Assembly: GCA_963169345.1 (NCBI GenBank)
Contig: CAUJCT010000031.1
Location: 23,470-87,469, forward strand
DNA length: 64,000 nucleotides
Source: Bacteroidota bacterium
Lineage (GTDB): Bacteria; Bacteroidota; Bacteroidia; NS11-12g; UBA955
Direction: 5' to 3'
Of this stretch, positions 8,582 to 18,896 are shown in pieces. A program made the translations under genes and the position numbers. How positions within the stretch are numbered: position 1 is the stretch's first letter; the number at the start of each line of letters is the position of its first letter. Under the pieces are notes generated by a model. It was not told the DNA's origin and did not search any database. It saw nothing but the letters and a program-made list of their open reading frames with translations.

Positions 8582-9418
8582 TTGTCTTCAGGTAAATTCA
8601 ATCCAAAGGCTTCACATCCAATTGGTGTTTTCGACTCCGGTATTGGCGGGCTAACTGTGGCCAAGGCTATCAGCGACCTTTTGCCAAACGAAAGTCTGAT
8701 TTATTTTGGGGATACTGCCCACATGCCTTATGGGGAAAAATCACCCCACGCTATTAAATCTTATTCAGAAAAAATTGCGTCTTTTTTAATAGATCAGCCA
8801 TGTAAACTGATTGTCATTGCGTGTAATTCAGCATCTGCGACGGCTTTCAGACAGGTTCAAAAGATACTTCCGGATAAACATTTTGTTATCAATGTCATCG
8901 ACCCGGTTGTTCAACATTTGAGTCGTGACGGACACCGTAGAAAAATTGGCCTGATAGGTACCAAACGCACAGTGAGCAGCGCTGTTTACAAGAAAAAGTT
9001 TGAGAAAGCCGATCCTGATATTCAGCTTAAATCTTTAGCAACCCCATTGCTGGCTCCTATGATTGAAGAAGGTTTTTTCAATAATAAAATTTCCAGAACG
9101 ATAGTACACTCTTATTTAAGTAACCCGCATTTAGCACATATAGAGAGTATCATTCTGGCATGTACGCATTATCCGCTAATTATAAATGAGATCAGTTCTT
9201 TTTACAAGGGGAAGGTCGAAATCATTAATTCAGCAGAAATAGTGAGTCTGGCAGTTAAAAATTTTCTGGATGAGAACAGTTTGCTCAACAAAAGCAGTAA
9301 GGCACCGGGGCATAAGTTTTTTGTCAGTGATTATACCTCTTCATTTGAGGAAACAGCAAAAATTTTCTTTGGAGGTAAAATCAAATTGAAGGAAAAAAAT
9401 CTCTGGAACGAGAAATAG
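8582..9418 (+). CDS. murI: Glutamate racemase
   Basis: A 278-aa protein. It shows GVFDSGIGGLTV, YFGDTAHMPYGEKS, the first catalytic cysteine in IACNSASA, and the second in ACTHYPLI. The enzyme interconverts L- and D-glutamate through a two-base cysteine mechanism, supplying D-Glu for peptidoglycan. The start must be TTG 8582: an in-frame stop lies at 8567-8569 and no ATG or GTG occurs between it and the conserved N-terminus. The link to two Skp chaperones gives an envelope-biogenesis operon. Confidence 0.93.
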   Translation: MSSGKFNPKASHPIGVFDSGIGGLTVAKAISDLLPNESLIYFGDTAHMPYGEKSPHAIKSYSEKIASFLIDQPCKLIVIACNSASATAFRQVQKILPDKHFVINVIDPVVQHLSRDGHRRKIGLIGTKRTVSSAVYKKKFEKADPDIQLKSLATPLLAPMIEEGFFNNKISRTIVHSYLSNPHLAHIESIILACTHYPLIINEISSFYKGKVEIINSAEIVSLAVKNFLDENSLLNKSSKAPGHKFFVSDYTSSFEETAKIFFGGKIKLKEKNLWNEK

Positions 9419-9459
9419 TTTTCTTCAGTCTTATTTTCCTCATTTTTCCTTGCGTATTA

Positions 9460-9491
9460 TTTGTGTTTAAAGGTACAAAAGTCTAAATTTG
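9460..9491 (+). promoter_or_regulatory. Promoter of aconitase (TTTG, 20 bp, TAAATTTG)
   Basis: TTTG at 9460-9463 and TAAATTTG at 9484-9491 are separated by 20 bp, a textbook Bacteroidota sigma-A promoter. The ATG at 9514 gives a leader of about 18 nt. Confidence 0.75.
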
Positions 9492-9513
9492 CGCCACATC
9501 AAAAAATAATACC

Positions 9514-11781
9514 ATGGCATTCGATTTAGACATGATTAAGCGAGTATATGCCGCTATGCCGCAACGTGTGGCTGCAGCTCGTCAATTGCTTCAAAGACCT
9601 CTTACATTAACAGAAAAAATTCTTTACTCACATTTAAGTGAAGGGACGCCTTCTCAGACTTTTGAAAGAGGAAACAGTTATGTCGATTTTGCTCCGGACA
9701 GAGTAGCCATGCAGGATGCAACAGCTCAGATGGCTTTGTTGCAGTTTATGCAAGCTGGTCGTCCGAAAGTGGCTGTGCCAAGTACTGTACACTGTGATCA
9801 CCTTATCAATGCTAAGGTTGAAGCAGTTGAAGATTTAAAATTTGCCAATAATGAAAGCAAAGAGGTTTACGACTTTCTTTCATCTGTTAGTAACAAATAT
9901 GGCATTGGTTTCTGGAAGCCAGGTGCAGGCATTATTCACCAGGTAGTTTTAGAAAACTACGCTTTTCCGGGTGGAATGATGATTGGTACTGATTCTCATA
10001 CTGTAAATGCAGGAGGATTGGGGATGGTTGCAATTGGTGTTGGTGGTGCGGATGCCTGTGATGTGATGGCCGGTTTGCCATGGGAGTTGAAATTCCCTAA
10101 GTTAATTGGTGTTAAGTTGACTGGTAAATTGAGCGGATGGACATCACCTAAAGATGTTATTTTAAAAGTTGCCGGCATACTTACCGTAAAAGGTGGTACT
10201 GGCGCTATTGTAGAATATTTTGGTGAAGGAGCAGAGGCAATGAGCTGTACGGGTAAAGGTACTATCTGTAACATGGGTGCTGAAATTGGTGCTACAACAT
10301 CTACTTTTGGTTATGATGGCAGTATGGAAAGATACCTGAGAGCGACCGGTAGAGCTGAAGTTGCAGATATGGCGAATGCGGTAAAGGAACACCTTACTGC
10401 AGATGCTGAGTGTTATGCTCAACCTGAGAAATATTTTGATCAGGTGATTGAAATTAACTTGTCTGAATTGGAACCTCATATCAACGGTCCTTTCACTCCA
10501 GACTTAGCCACACCTATTTCAAAAATGAAAGAAGTGGCTGCAGCTAATGGCTGGCCTTTGAATATTGAAGTTGGATTAATAGGCAGTTGTACAAACAGCA
10601 GTTACGAAGATATATCCAGAGCAGCCAGTCTTGCAGACCAGGTTGCCAAAAAGAATCTGAAAACAAAAGCTGAATTTACCATAACACCAGGTAGTGAGCA
10701 AGTTCGTTATACAATTGCCCGCGATGGATTTATAGATACATTCCATAAAATTGGAGCTACAGTGTTTGCCAACGCCTGTGGTCCTTGTATCGGTATGTGG
10801 ACAAGAGTAGGAGCTGAGAAAAAAGAAAAGAACTCTATCATCCACTCATTTAACAGAAATTTTGCTGCCAGACAGGATGGTAATCCAAATACGCACGCTT
10901 TTGTTGCCAGTCCTGAAATTACAACAGCACTGGCTATTGCCGGTCGTTTGGATTTCAATCCGCTGACTGATACTTTGGTAAATGAAAATGGAGAATCTGT
11001 TAAACTGGATGAACCAAGTGGATTGGAGTTGCCAACAAAAGGATTTGCAGTAGAAGATGCAGGCTATCAGGCTCCGGCAGCGGATGGTTCAGGTGTGATA
11101 GTCAATGTAGCCTCAGATAGCAATCGTTTACAATTATTGGAGCCTTTTGCAGCCTGGGAAGGTACAGATTTGAAAGGTATGAAACTGCTCATCAAAGCGA
11201 AAGGCAAGTGTACTACCGACCATATCAGTATGGCAGGACCATGGCTGAAATTCCGCGGTCACCTTGATAACATTTCAAACAATATGTTAATTGGCGCAGT
11301 GAATTTCTTCAATGAAAAGACCAATTCTGTTAAGAACCAATTGACAAATGAATATGATGAGGTTCCTAAAGTACAAAGACAATATAAAGCACAGGGAATA
11401 GGTAGTGTAGTTGTAGGTGACGAAAACTACGGAGAAGGATCAAGCCGTGAGCACGCAGCAATGGAACCAAGACATCTGGGTGTGAGAGTTGTTCTGACTA
11501 AATCATTTGCTCGTATCCACGAAACCAATTTGAAAAAACAGGGCATGCTTGCTTTGACTTTCGCTGATAAAGCAGATTACGACAAAATTAAAGAAGATGA
11601 CAATATCGATTTAATTGGCTTGACAGACTTTACACCAAACGTACCATTAAAAATGGTTTTGAATCACCAAGATGGCAGTTCAGATACCATTACTTGCAAT
11701 CACTCTTATAACGCTCAGCAAATAGAGTGGTTTAAGGCAGGAGGTGCATTGAATATTATAAGAAAAAATATAAGCGCTTAA
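9514..11781 (+). CDS. acn: Aconitate hydratase, mitochondrial type
   Basis: A 755-aa protein, the length of mitochondrial-type aconitase rather than the ~890-aa AcnA or ~860-aa AcnB. It has [21 protein letters not shown] in the substrate region, the cluster ligand cysteines in [11 protein letters not shown] and [10 protein letters not shown], and the swivel-domain [15 protein letters not shown]. It converts citrate to isocitrate in the TCA cycle using a labile 4Fe-4S cluster. It is monocistronic: it has its own promoter and a strong terminator. Confidence 0.95.
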   Translation: MAFDLDMIKRVYAAMPQRVAAARQLLQRPLTLTEKILYSHLSEGTPSQTFERGNSYVDFAPDRVAMQDATAQMALLQFMQAGRPKVAVPSTVHCDHLINAKVEAVEDLKFANNESKEVYDFLSSVSNKYGIGFWKPGAGIIHQVVLENYAFPGGMMIGTDSHTVNAGGLGMVAIGVGGADACDVMAGLPWELKFPKLIGVKLTGKLSGWTSPKDVILKVAGILTVKGGTGAIVEYFGEGAEAMSCTGKGTICNMGAEIGATTSTFGYDGSMERYLRATGRAEVADMANAVKEHLTADAECYAQPEKYFDQVIEINLSELEPHINGPFTPDLATPISKMKEVAAANGWPLNIEVGLIGSCTNSSYEDISRAASLADQVAKKNLKTKAEFTITPGSEQVRYTIARDGFIDTFHKIGATVFANACGPCIGMWTRVGAEKKEKNSIIHSFNRNFAARQDGNPNTHAFVASPEITTALAIAGRLDFNPLTDTLVNENGESVKLDEPSGLELPTKGFAVEDAGYQAPAADGSGVIVNVASDSNRLQLLEPFAAWEGTDLKGMKLLIKAKGKCTTDHISMAGPWLKFRGHLDNISNNMLIGAVNFFNEKTNSVKNQLTNEYDEVPKVQRQYKAQGIGSVVVGDENYGEGSSREHAAMEPRHLGVRVVLTKSFARIHETNLKKQGMLALTFADKADYDKIKEDDNIDLIGLTDFTPNVPLKMVLNHQDGSSDTITCNHSYNAQQIEWFKAGGALNIIRKNISA

Positions 11782-11788
11782 TAGCGAG

Positions 11789-11812
11789 GGGGATGTAAAA
11801 ATCCCCTTTTTT
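11789..11812 (+). terminator. Rho-independent terminator of aconitase
   Basis: Stem GGGGAT / ATCCCC with a six-base loop (GTAAAA), followed by six T, 8 bp after the stop codon. Confidence 0.85.
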
Positions 11813-11829
11813 ATATCAAAATAAGTGAC

Positions 11830-11848
11830 TATATTTGTCATGACAAAT
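11830..11848 (+). promoter_or_regulatory. fic promoter overlapped by a perfect 16-bp palindrome
   Basis: TATATTTG at 11830-11837 fits TAnnTTTG. The palindrome ATTTGTCATGACAAAT (11833-11848) covers its 3' half and the expected transcription start; a partial half-site TTTGGTCAT follows at 11848-11856. A repressor bound here would block the promoter, and the HTH domain of the gene it drives is the obvious candidate. Confidence 0.6.
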
Positions 11849-11859
11849 TTGGTCATAAA

Positions 11860-12915
11860 GTGAAGACATTAGCAGAAATATTAAGGACAGCCAGGGTTTC
11901 ATTAAATCTGAAGGTAAGAGATGTTTCAGAACAGATGGGCATAGATGCTTCATTGCTTAGCAGATTCGAGTCAGGGAAAAGATTGCCATCACGACAGCAA
12001 ATAGAGCAGCTTTCCGATATTCTACACATAGAAAACAAAGAGTTGATGGTAGCCTGGCTCAGTGCAAGGATACTTTTAGAATTGGGTTCAGAGCCTTATT
12101 TATATGATGCTTTGAAAGCCACAGAAGAGCATGCAAGCCAAAATTTAGTCAGTTCACCAGGTTTGAGTTATGGTAATTTAACTTCGATACTCAAAAAAAT
12201 AGACGGTTTAAAGAAGGAAATTGATGCGTTAAGAGCCGTAGATAGTTACAAAGTGGCGCAGTTTTTAGAACTGGAGTATACCTATCACAGCAATAAAATC
12301 GAAGGCAATACCCTCACATTAGCAGAAACTGAATTAGTGGTCAGTCAGGGTTTGACAATTTCCGGCAAGTCTATGCGAGAGCACCTTGAGGCCATTAACC
12401 ACACAGAAGCGATTGCCTATATGAGGGATCTCGTTAAAGAGAAGAAGCCAGTTACCGAGCGCTTAATTCAGTCATTACATGCTATAGTTCTCAGAGGGAT
12501 AGACAGAGAAAATGCCGGCATTTACAGAAAGGTTCAGGTTAGGATAGGCGGCAGCTCACATACACCACCAGATGCCTGGTTGGTACCTGTTCAAATGGAA
12601 GAACTGATCAGATGGTACAATCTCAATAAACAGTTGCATCCTGTGGTACTAGCAGCAGAGATGCATCAAAGGTTAGTGAGTATTCATCCATTTATAGATG
12701 GGAATGGTCGCACATCAAGGCTTCTTATGAATCTTATACTTTTGCAGAATGGCTATCCATTGGCCATCATTAAAGGAGATACATCCGAGCGTTTGAAGTA
12801 CTATGAAAGTCTGGATAGTTCAAGAAGCGAAAACGAACAGGCATTTATTTCATTTATTGCTACAACAGAGCTCAAGTGTTCGGAAGAATACCTCAGGATA
12901 CTAAGAGGGGCTTAA
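11860..12915 (+). CDS. Fic-family AMPylator-like protein with N-terminal XRE HTH
   Basis: A 351-aa protein. Residues ~1-60 form an XRE-type helix-turn-helix (VRDVSEQMGIDASLLSRFESGKRLPS). Residues ~95-330 form a Fic domain with an intact active site HPFIDGNGR (His276-Arg284), the motif that transfers AMP or a related moiety onto a target hydroxyl. The N-terminal autoinhibitory helix motif SNKIEGN (Ser144-Asn150, inhibitory Glu148) is complete, so this is a class II self-inhibited Fic. The start is GTG 11860; no alternative start lies upstream in frame. No separate antitoxin gene is present, consistent with built-in inhibition. The target is unknown. Confidence 0.88.
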   Translation: MKTLAEILRTARVSLNLKVRDVSEQMGIDASLLSRFESGKRLPSRQQIEQLSDILHIENKELMVAWLSARILLELGSEPYLYDALKATEEHASQNLVSSPGLSYGNLTSILKKIDGLKKEIDALRAVDSYKVAQFLELEYTYHSNKIEGNTLTLAETELVVSQGLTISGKSMREHLEAINHTEAIAYMRDLVKEKKPVTERLIQSLHAIVLRGIDRENAGIYRKVQVRIGGSSHTPPDAWLVPVQMEELIRWYNLNKQLHPVVLAAEMHQRLVSIHPFIDGNGRTSRLLMNLILLQNGYPLAIIKGDTSERLKYYESLDSSRSENEQAFISFIATTELKCSEEYLRILRGA

Positions 12916-13256
12916 ATTTAATTTGGGCAGGTATGCAGAAGTAGCTACAGAAATTCCGGAGCAGAATTGATTTTAGATAGGTGTCCAATAGATTACACAT
13001 TGTCAGAGCAATAAAATTGGAGTTTAAATTTCGGGGTTTAAAGCCGAGTACTACAAAAACAGGACTCGTGCAATTGCTGTTAAATTTGAAGAGGATTGAG
13101 AATTAAGTGTCTGAAATTCAATACTTGGTGTACATGTAAGACCAAAAAGCGGTTTAAAGCGGATTTAGATAAACAAAATGATGCGAATAATTTTGAATTA
13201 TGTTTGTTAATTAGAGTTTAATCTCTATTTTTGCACTCCCAAATTTTATACACACC
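12916..13256. other. Intergenic region, no gene seen
   Basis: About 340 bp between fic and rplS. I see no ORF with a plausible start, no tRNA-like fold and no terminator for fic. A stray TAAATTTG at 13081-13088 and a short direct repeat (GCGG-TTTAAA-GCGG, 13150-13163) are present. The last 55 bp hold the rplS promoter. Confidence 0.5.
13203..13233 (+). promoter_or_regulatory. rplS promoter (TTTG, 19 bp, TATTTTTG)
   Basis: TTTG at 13203-13206 and TATTTTTG at 13226-13233 with a 19-bp spacer match the Bacteroidota consensus closely. The ATG is at 13257. Confidence 0.75.
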
Positions 13257-13598
13257 ATGGATTTAATAAAGTTAGTAGAAAAAGAATACTTGAAGGCTGA
13301 CCTGCCAGATTTTAAAGCCGGTGACAAGGTTACAGTGCACTATAAAATCAAAGAAGGTAACAAGGAGAGGATTCAGCTCTTCCAGGGTGATGTGATTCAG
13401 CGCAGAAATGCAGGCTTGAACGCTACCTTCACTGTTAGAAAAATATCAAACGGTGTTGGAGTAGAGAGAATATTCCCATTACATTCACCAAACATTGAAA
13501 AAATTGAGGTGAACAAAATTGGTAAAGTTCGCAGAGCAAGAATATTCTATCTTAGAGGTCTTAGCGGTAAAGCTGCAAGAATTGCTGAAAAGCGCTAA
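13257..13598 (+). CDS. rplS: 50S ribosomal protein L19
   Basis: A 113-aa protein of normal L19 length, with [56 protein letters not shown] and the C-terminal AKLYYLR-type [17 protein letters not shown]. It sits at the 30S-50S interface. Unlike in many bacteria, it is not next to trmD or rimM here: it has its own promoter and a terminator directly after it. Confidence 0.96.
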   Translation: MDLIKLVEKEYLKADLPDFKAGDKVTVHYKIKEGNKERIQLFQGDVIQRRNAGLNATFTVRKISNGVGVERIFPLHSPNIEKIEVNKIGKVRRARIFYLRGLSGKAARIAEKR

Positions 13599-13641
13599 TT
13601 CCGAAAAAGAGAGGTTAATAGTTTTCATAGGTAACAAGAAA

Positions 13642-13667
13642 GGTCAACTTACAAGTTGGCCTTTTTT
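13642..13667 (+). terminator. Rho-independent terminator of rplS
   Basis: Stem GGTCAAC / GTTGGCC (one G-T pair) with a six-base loop, followed by six T. Confidence 0.85.
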
Positions 13668-13694
13668 GTTGCTACATCTCATTATACTATAGAT

Positions 13695-13723
13695 AAAAAA
13701 TTAGTCCGGTGTTGAGCCGGACT
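13695..13723 (-). terminator. Rho-independent terminator of the peroxiredoxin gene
   Basis: On the reverse strand the stem AGTCCGG / CCGGACT (13723-13703) with a seven-base loop is followed by AATTTTTT. It lies about 95 bp past the peroxiredoxin stop and faces the rplS terminator. Confidence 0.8.
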
Positions 13724-13817
13724 TATTACATACTATGACTAATTTACTTGTTTGGATTTATTTGATCCAAGAAGTTGTTTGCTGTCAAAAGAGACAGCTT
13801 TTAGTGATCCTGATATT

Positions 13818-14450
13818 TTAATGTTTGCTTAAGTATTCAGCAACACCTTTTGGAGTAGCATTCATGGCTTCTTCACCTTTTTCCCAGTTGGCTGGACAAA
13901 CTTCGCCGTGAGATTCGTTGTGTTGAAGAGCATCTACCATACGCAGAGTTTCGTCAACGCTTCTACCCAATGGCAGGTGATTCACAGTTTGGTGCATAAC
14001 GATACCTTCTTTGTTGATTAAGAATAAACCTCTGAAAGCAATCATTGGACCGGTAGCTGATAATTCGCCGTTTTCGTTGTAATCGTATTGACCGAAAAGA
14101 ACATCGTAGTTTGTTGCAATGGTTTTGGTTGTGTCGGCAACAATTGGATATTTAACACCTTGAATACCACCATTGTCTTTAGGGATTTGCAACCAGCTGA
14201 AATGACTTTCTTCAGTGTCGGTGCTGCATGCTACAACCTTTACACCTCTTTTTTCGAACTCATCCATTTTGGCCTGGAAAGCGTGTAACTCAGTCGGGCA
14301 AACAAAAGTGAAATCTTTAGGGTAAAAGAATAACACAACGTGGTTTTTACCCAGATACTGGTCGAGGCTAAAATTCTCTACAATTTCTTCTCCGTTGATA
14401 ACGGCAGGTGCGCTGAAATGTGGCGCTTTTTTTCCTACTAATACTGACAT
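13818..14450 (-). CDS. Typical 2-Cys peroxiredoxin (AhpC/Prx1 group)
   Basis: A 210-aa thioredoxin-fold peroxidase. The peroxidatic Cys51 lies in FTFVCPTE and the resolving Cys185 in EVCPANW; the TxxC active-site context and the C-terminal YF-like tail region are in family order. It reduces hydrogen peroxide and organic peroxides, recycled by thioredoxin or AhpF; no AhpF is next to it. It appears monocistronic, with its own downstream terminator. Confidence 0.93.
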   Translation of the reverse strand: MSVLVGKKAPHFSAPAVINGEEIVENFSLDQYLGKNHVVLFFYPKDFTFVCPTELHAFQAKMDEFEKRGVKVVACSTDTEESHFSWLQIPKDNGGIQGVKYPIVADTTKTIATNYDVLFGQYDYNENGELSATGPMIAFRGLFLINKEGIVMHQTVNHLPLGRSVDETLRMVDALQHNESHGEVCPANWEKGEEAMNATPKGVAEYLSKH

Positions 14451-14569
14451 AATGCCGCAAAATTCAGGCTTATTTTTTACATTTCTGAATAGAATCTTAC
14501 AATTTTATTATTTGTTTCATCTATATTATAAATGAAATATATAGATAAAATTAATTATATAAAATCGCT

Positions 14570-17500
14570 TTATCGGCTAATTACCAATTGTCTGCGTACA
14601 ATCATGCCATCTGTTTCAATGGTAATGATGTATATGCCAGGTGGTAATATCTCCGAACTCATAGTTTTTAATGGGGTATCCAATACAGATGCATATAAAA
14701 TACGTCCTGTTAAATCAGAAATTCGTAGACTTCCAATAGTGAAAGTAATGCCACGTAATTCGATGGTAAAGGAAGCGTTGCTGGGGTTCGGATAAATTAA
14801 AAGAACCTGGTCAGGACCTGTGGTGTCGTTTATGTCTGTGGTTGTTTTACAATTAGGAGGATAAGTGTACTGAACGTATCGGATAAAATCTTCAGAACGA
14901 TTGCCACTTGGATCAGTTACTCTATATGTAATCTGGTAGATACCTTCTTCCCAGATATTGACATTTTGAGAAATAATCTGAATGAGTGGTTTCAATTGGC
15001 TGGATGTATAATAATTATCGCTGGTATAGAGGTCATCGTAAGGCCAAATGACTTCACCCACACAGCCTCTCAATGAAGCTCCCCACAACCGTGGAGCTGT
15101 TCGGTCTACAACAATGACAGTTCTTTGTTTTAATATTGAATTATCTGAACCATCGGTCGCTTTATAAATTTCGTGATAAGTACCCAGCACATCCTCATTG
15201 ACATCTGAAGAAATGAGAACAACTACTGTTTTATCCGGACCGTAATAATTGTCTGTAACACTTACAGGAGCAGAGGCATACTGGGTTCTGACTTCATGGT
15301 AAACAATATCAGTTGTATTAAGATTTATCACAGGAGGGATAAAATCATCCACCCTGTAGTTTCTATAGACAGTATCGGCTATGTTGCCACTGCTGTCATA
15401 AGCGGTGTACATAACAGAATAGATAGTTTTATCGAAAGTATTAACGGGCTGGTTCATCGACCAAATTTTGTTCATGACCGGAAATCTGTCGTAATCGTCG
15501 TGAACCTCGGTTGGGTCAATCCAGATACTACCAAGTTGTATATTGGTATCATTAGGGGCGTAAATGACAGGAGCAACCCGGTCTTTAACGCAGACATTTC
15601 GGATTACATTTGTTTTGATTCCAAAGTTATTTTGAACCGAATAGGTGATTTTGTAATTGCCAACTCTCCTGGTATTGACAGACCCACTGGTAATGATGTA
15701 TGGAGTCAATACATAAAAGGGGTTGGGATTGTATGCTGTTGCACCCGGATCAAAGTAATCGGGATTATCTCTTTTTGCCTCAATGCAATCGTTGTTAACG
15801 GCATTTAAATTGATGACTGGCGGGTCGAAATATTGATAAGCTATGATTGTTCTGGATTTTTTTGTACGGTTGTTGGAGCAATCGCTGACCTCATAGTTCA
15901 CTGTATATAAGCCTGTCACATCAGGGTCAAAATCGGTTGTCATTATTATTTCACTTGTTATATCGCCTTGTGGGATATCGTATGCAGTCGCACCAGGGTC
16001 GACATAAGTACCTGAACCAGCTCTATAAAAAATAGTATCAGGCCCCAGCATGGTTATGACAGGTGGACTGCTGTCTTTGGCTATTATTAAACCATAATCT
16101 TCAACATCCCCAACTGAAAAAGGCCCACATGGGCTGAAAGTTTGATTGATATAATGCATGATTAATCTCAATCTGATTTTACCATTATAAGTTTGGTTCA
16201 TTCTGGGAATGAGAAAAGTGCTTGAGTCTGTTATTCCTGTAAATGAATCAATATATAATATCCTTTCAGATCCATTGTTAAAGACACCATCAGCATTCCA
16301 GTCGGCATAAGCTGAAACTCTCACCGGGTCTTTACTGGATTGTCTTGAAAATTTTAGTGTCAGATATTGACAATGGACAACTCTTGCAAGTGAACTATCT
16401 GAAAAGTTGCTGTAGCCATTCAAGCCAGAACCTGATTTTTTATCAATTAGTGTGTCATTTAGATATAACAGTTGAAAATGGCTGATGCTGATATCTGAAG
16501 TTTGAACATAAGAGACCGGATGACAGTAATCTATGGCACAGATAAAATCTTTCTTAACGATAGTTTTGGTAGAGTTGGTTGGGTCGAGACTATTGAAGGC
16601 TTTAATGACAAATGTATAACAGGCCGCTGAATCGAATCTTATGACAGGGATAGGGAATGAATCACCAGGCATACTGTTGTAAAGAATGACACCTTTTGAA
16701 GAAGCAGAAGGACTGGCGGGTGGATTAAGCAGTGTGTATGTAGTTGGTGTAATATATACTTCGAAGCGGTTAGCATTATCCGAACGAAATGTAAGTTGAA
16801 CTTTTTCCTTTATCAGTGGACGGTATTCAGAACTCAATATGTCAATCTGGGTTTGTGTATTGGGTTTATTGACGAAAAATGTGCTGCACTTTTGACTTTT
16901 ACCAACGCATGAATTCATTTCCAGGCAAACCTTATAATTACCATCTGAAGGAAATGAGGTATTCAGGTCTTTGTTGTATGAGACAGTTTGGCCATCAATA
17001 GACCAGGTCCATGAAGGCAGTCCAACTATATGCGGGGTTAAATTATAGAAGTTGGTTGGTACACCACTAAATAAATTTAATGCATTGACACCAAATTCGG
17101 GAACAGGTAAACTTGCCGGTCCGAGTTCGCTGGTGTATTCACCAAAGAAACCCGAGTCATTGCCGGAAGCATCTGATTCGAATAAAATAAACATACTGCC
17201 ACTTCGGGCTATCAGTTCTTTTGGAGCTTTACTTTGATAGTTGTAACTCGCCAGTAAAACTGTACCAGGGCCACCGGGGCTATTACCATCCCAAATTCTC
17301 AAAATGTCTTTGGAATCTTTAAATTTTAACTGATGTAATTTAAGTCTGATTGATTTGGCATTACAAGGGGTGATGCAGAGATAAGATCGGGCTCCATATC
17401 CCTGGTCATTGTCGTAATTTTGATTAGGACCACCATTGTCAGCAATAATGCCCGATGCTGATTCAACATAGTTGTCACCATTTGGTCCGTATGTGCCAAA

Positions 17501-18733
17501 TCCTAAATTAAAGTTATTGGGTAGCGAAACTTTTATATAACATTTTTTGATTTTTGGGGATGATGGTCCAATGTCATTAACTGCTCTAAGGACAACAGTG
17601 TAGCAACCCGGCACATCCAGCTCAAATTCTGGAGTTGAGGTGAATTCATTCAACCCATTTCCGGAAGGGTCAGAGATAACATCTCCGGTTAATAAACTCG
17701 GGTAGTAGTCCATCGATGCATAGGTTGTAGAATCGTAAATTTCCCATTCCCATTTCCATGGACCCTGAGCAGACAAATCGAATAACTTGACAACATCATA
17801 TTGATAGATGGAAGTTGAACTGGCAATAAAATCTACTATTGGTGTAGAGGTTGGAGCATTTACTGAAAAGCATTTGACAATACTGTCGCTGCCCAGACAG
17901 TTGGTGCTGCTTAGTTTCATGCATTTAGTGCCAGATGTCGTCCATGTTGTAGGTTTTGTGCTAAAATCAGGGGTTTTGCCATATTGCTCAATTGTGCCAT
18001 CGTTATTGGCATCCCAGTTATGATTGATGTAACCGGTTGTATTGGCGTTGACAAAATTTCTTACTGTTTTAATCCAGATATTGCTTGGAGCGATGAAATC
18101 TGCCGCGAGTTGAGTTGGTTTGTCAATCACAATGCTCATATCAAGCGTTTCGCCGTAATAAGGAGGTCCAGAGCAAGAAGTGCAGCCATACGAAGCCTGC
18201 ATTGTGTATACATTGTAATTACATACCAAACGCATCCGGGTGGCTCCAAGTTTCGCATTGCAGGGAATTGTAAATTCTTTGCTTTTTAGTATGCTTTGTT
18301 TGAATGGACCATTGTTGGCATCCGACCAGGCACCCAAATATTCACCACCGTCCAGAAAATCCTTATCATTATTAAGATCAATGAACAATCCAAAGTTGGC
18401 GTAATATCTGTATGCGGAAGATGAACTTGCATCAATGAAATAAGTGTGCCCGGTAACAAGTGGAAATGCCTTTGATGGCGTATTAGAAAGTCTGTATTCT
18501 TGTCCGCAGTTGGTGCCGCCGCTATAACCATCAGCAGCATGATTGTAAATAATGTTTTGATTTTCCCTTATTCGAACCTGTTCAATTGCGATGACATAAT
18601 TGTTGGCAGAATAACCACCTAAACTCGAATTCTGATAATAGTGCGAACCATCACACCATGGCGCCTGAGCATGGATAAAAGAACATAAAAGAAAGCTAAG
18701 AAAACAGAGTATTTTTATAGTAGTTTTAATCAC
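14570..18733 (-). CDS. Giant secreted T9SS cargo with GEVED, PKD, CUB and HYR-like domains
   Basis: A 1387-aa protein with a signal peptide (residues 1-23, ending FIHAQ). In order: a GEVED-type domain (~25-205), two PKD-like segments (~210-400), a CUB-like domain (ESASGIIADNGGP through SGFFGEY, ~425-535), another PKD-like stretch, a second GEVED domain ending in SVGDVEDYGLI (~890), then four HYR/DUF5011-like Ig repeats each with VDPGATAYD or a variant (~905-1290), and a T9SS type A sorting domain (LIYPNPSNASFTIEL to the end). It should be exported and either anchored to the surface or released. The start codon is GTG. Function unknown; adhesion or polymer binding is a guess from the domains. 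Confidence 0.85.
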   Translation of the reverse strand: MIKTTIKILCFLSFLLCSFIHAQAPWCDGSHYYQNSSLGGYSANNYVIAIEQVRIRENQNIIYNHAADGYSGGTNCGQEYRLSNTPSKAFPLVTGHTYFIDASSSSAYRYYANFGLFIDLNNDKDFLDGGEYLGAWSDANNGPFKQSILKSKEFTIPCNAKLGATRMRLVCNYNVYTMQASYGCTSCSGPPYYGETLDMSIVIDKPTQLAADFIAPSNIWIKTVRNFVNANTTGYINHNWDANNDGTIEQYGKTPDFSTKPTTWTTSGTKCMKLSSTNCLGSDSIVKCFSVNAPTSTPIVDFIASSTSIYQYDVVKLFDLSAQGPWKWEWEIYDSTTYASMDYYPSLLTGDVISDPSGNGLNEFTSTPEFELDVPGCYTVVLRAVNDIGPSSPKIKKCYIKVSLPNNFNLGFGTYGPNGDNYVESASGIIADNGGPNQNYDNDQGYGARSYLCITPCNAKSIRLKLHQLKFKDSKDILRIWDGNSPGGPGTVLLASYNYQSKAPKELIARSGSMFILFESDASGNDSGFFGEYTSELGPASLPVPEFGVNALNLFSGVPTNFYNLTPHIVGLPSWTWSIDGQTVSYNKDLNTSFPSDGNYKVCLEMNSCVGKSQKCSTFFVNKPNTQTQIDILSSEYRPLIKEKVQLTFRSDNANRFEVYITPTTYTLLNPPASPSASSKGVILYNSMPGDSFPIPVIRFDSAACYTFVIKAFNSLDPTNSTKTIVKKDFICAIDYCHPVSYVQTSDISISHFQLLYLNDTLIDKKSGSGLNGYSNFSDSSLARVVHCQYLTLKFSRQSSKDPVRVSAYADWNADGVFNNGSERILYIDSFTGITDSSTFLIPRMNQTYNGKIRLRLIMHYINQTFSPCGPFSVGDVEDYGLIIAKDSSPPVITMLGPDTIFYRAGSGTYVDPGATAYDIPQGDITSEIIMTTDFDPDVTGLYTVNYEVSDCSNNRTKKSRTIIAYQYFDPPVINLNAVNNDCIEAKRDNPDYFDPGATAYNPNPFYVLTPYIITSGSVNTRRVGNYKITYSVQNNFGIKTNVIRNVCVKDRVAPVIYAPNDTNIQLGSIWIDPTEVHDDYDRFPVMNKIWSMNQPVNTFDKTIYSVMYTAYDSSGNIADTVYRNYRVDDFIPPVINLNTTDIVYHEVRTQYASAPVSVTDNYYGPDKTVVVLISSDVNEDVLGTYHEIYKATDGSDNSILKQRTVIVVDRTAPRLWGASLRGCVGEVIWPYDDLYTSDNYYTSSQLKPLIQIISQNVNIWEEGIYQITYRVTDPSGNRSEDFIRYVQYTYPPNCKTTTDINDTTGPDQVLLIYPNPSNASFTIELRGITFTIGSLRISDLTGRILYASVLDTPLKTMSSEILPPGIYIITIETDGMIVRRQLVISR

Positions 18734-18841
18734 AATAGGCAGTTTGATTTCTTCAATATTAAAACTCTTTAAATCAAAATCCTATTATTAGAAATTATTT
18801 GAAAGTTTTATGACATTATCAGAATTTTGGTAAAAAGAAAC

Positions 18842-18871
18842 AAAAAAAAAACGCCAGAGATGTTCTGACGT
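18842..18871 (-). terminator. Rho-independent terminator of the desaturase gene
   Basis: On the reverse strand the stem ACGTCAGA / TCTGGCGT (18871-18851, one G-T pair) is followed by nine T (18850-18842), 25 bp past the desaturase stop. Confidence 0.8.
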
Positions 18872-18896
18872 TTTTTAAATATGATTATTGAGAAGA

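Noticed and set aside
12916..13256. Possible tRNA or small RNA gene between fic and rplS
   Set aside because: No cloverleaf, T-arm consensus or terminator could be identified by eye.
14532..18289. Several plus-strand frames opposite the giant T9SS gene
   Set aside because: They are antisense shadows of a 1387-codon gene with signal peptide, recognisable domains and a sorting signal.
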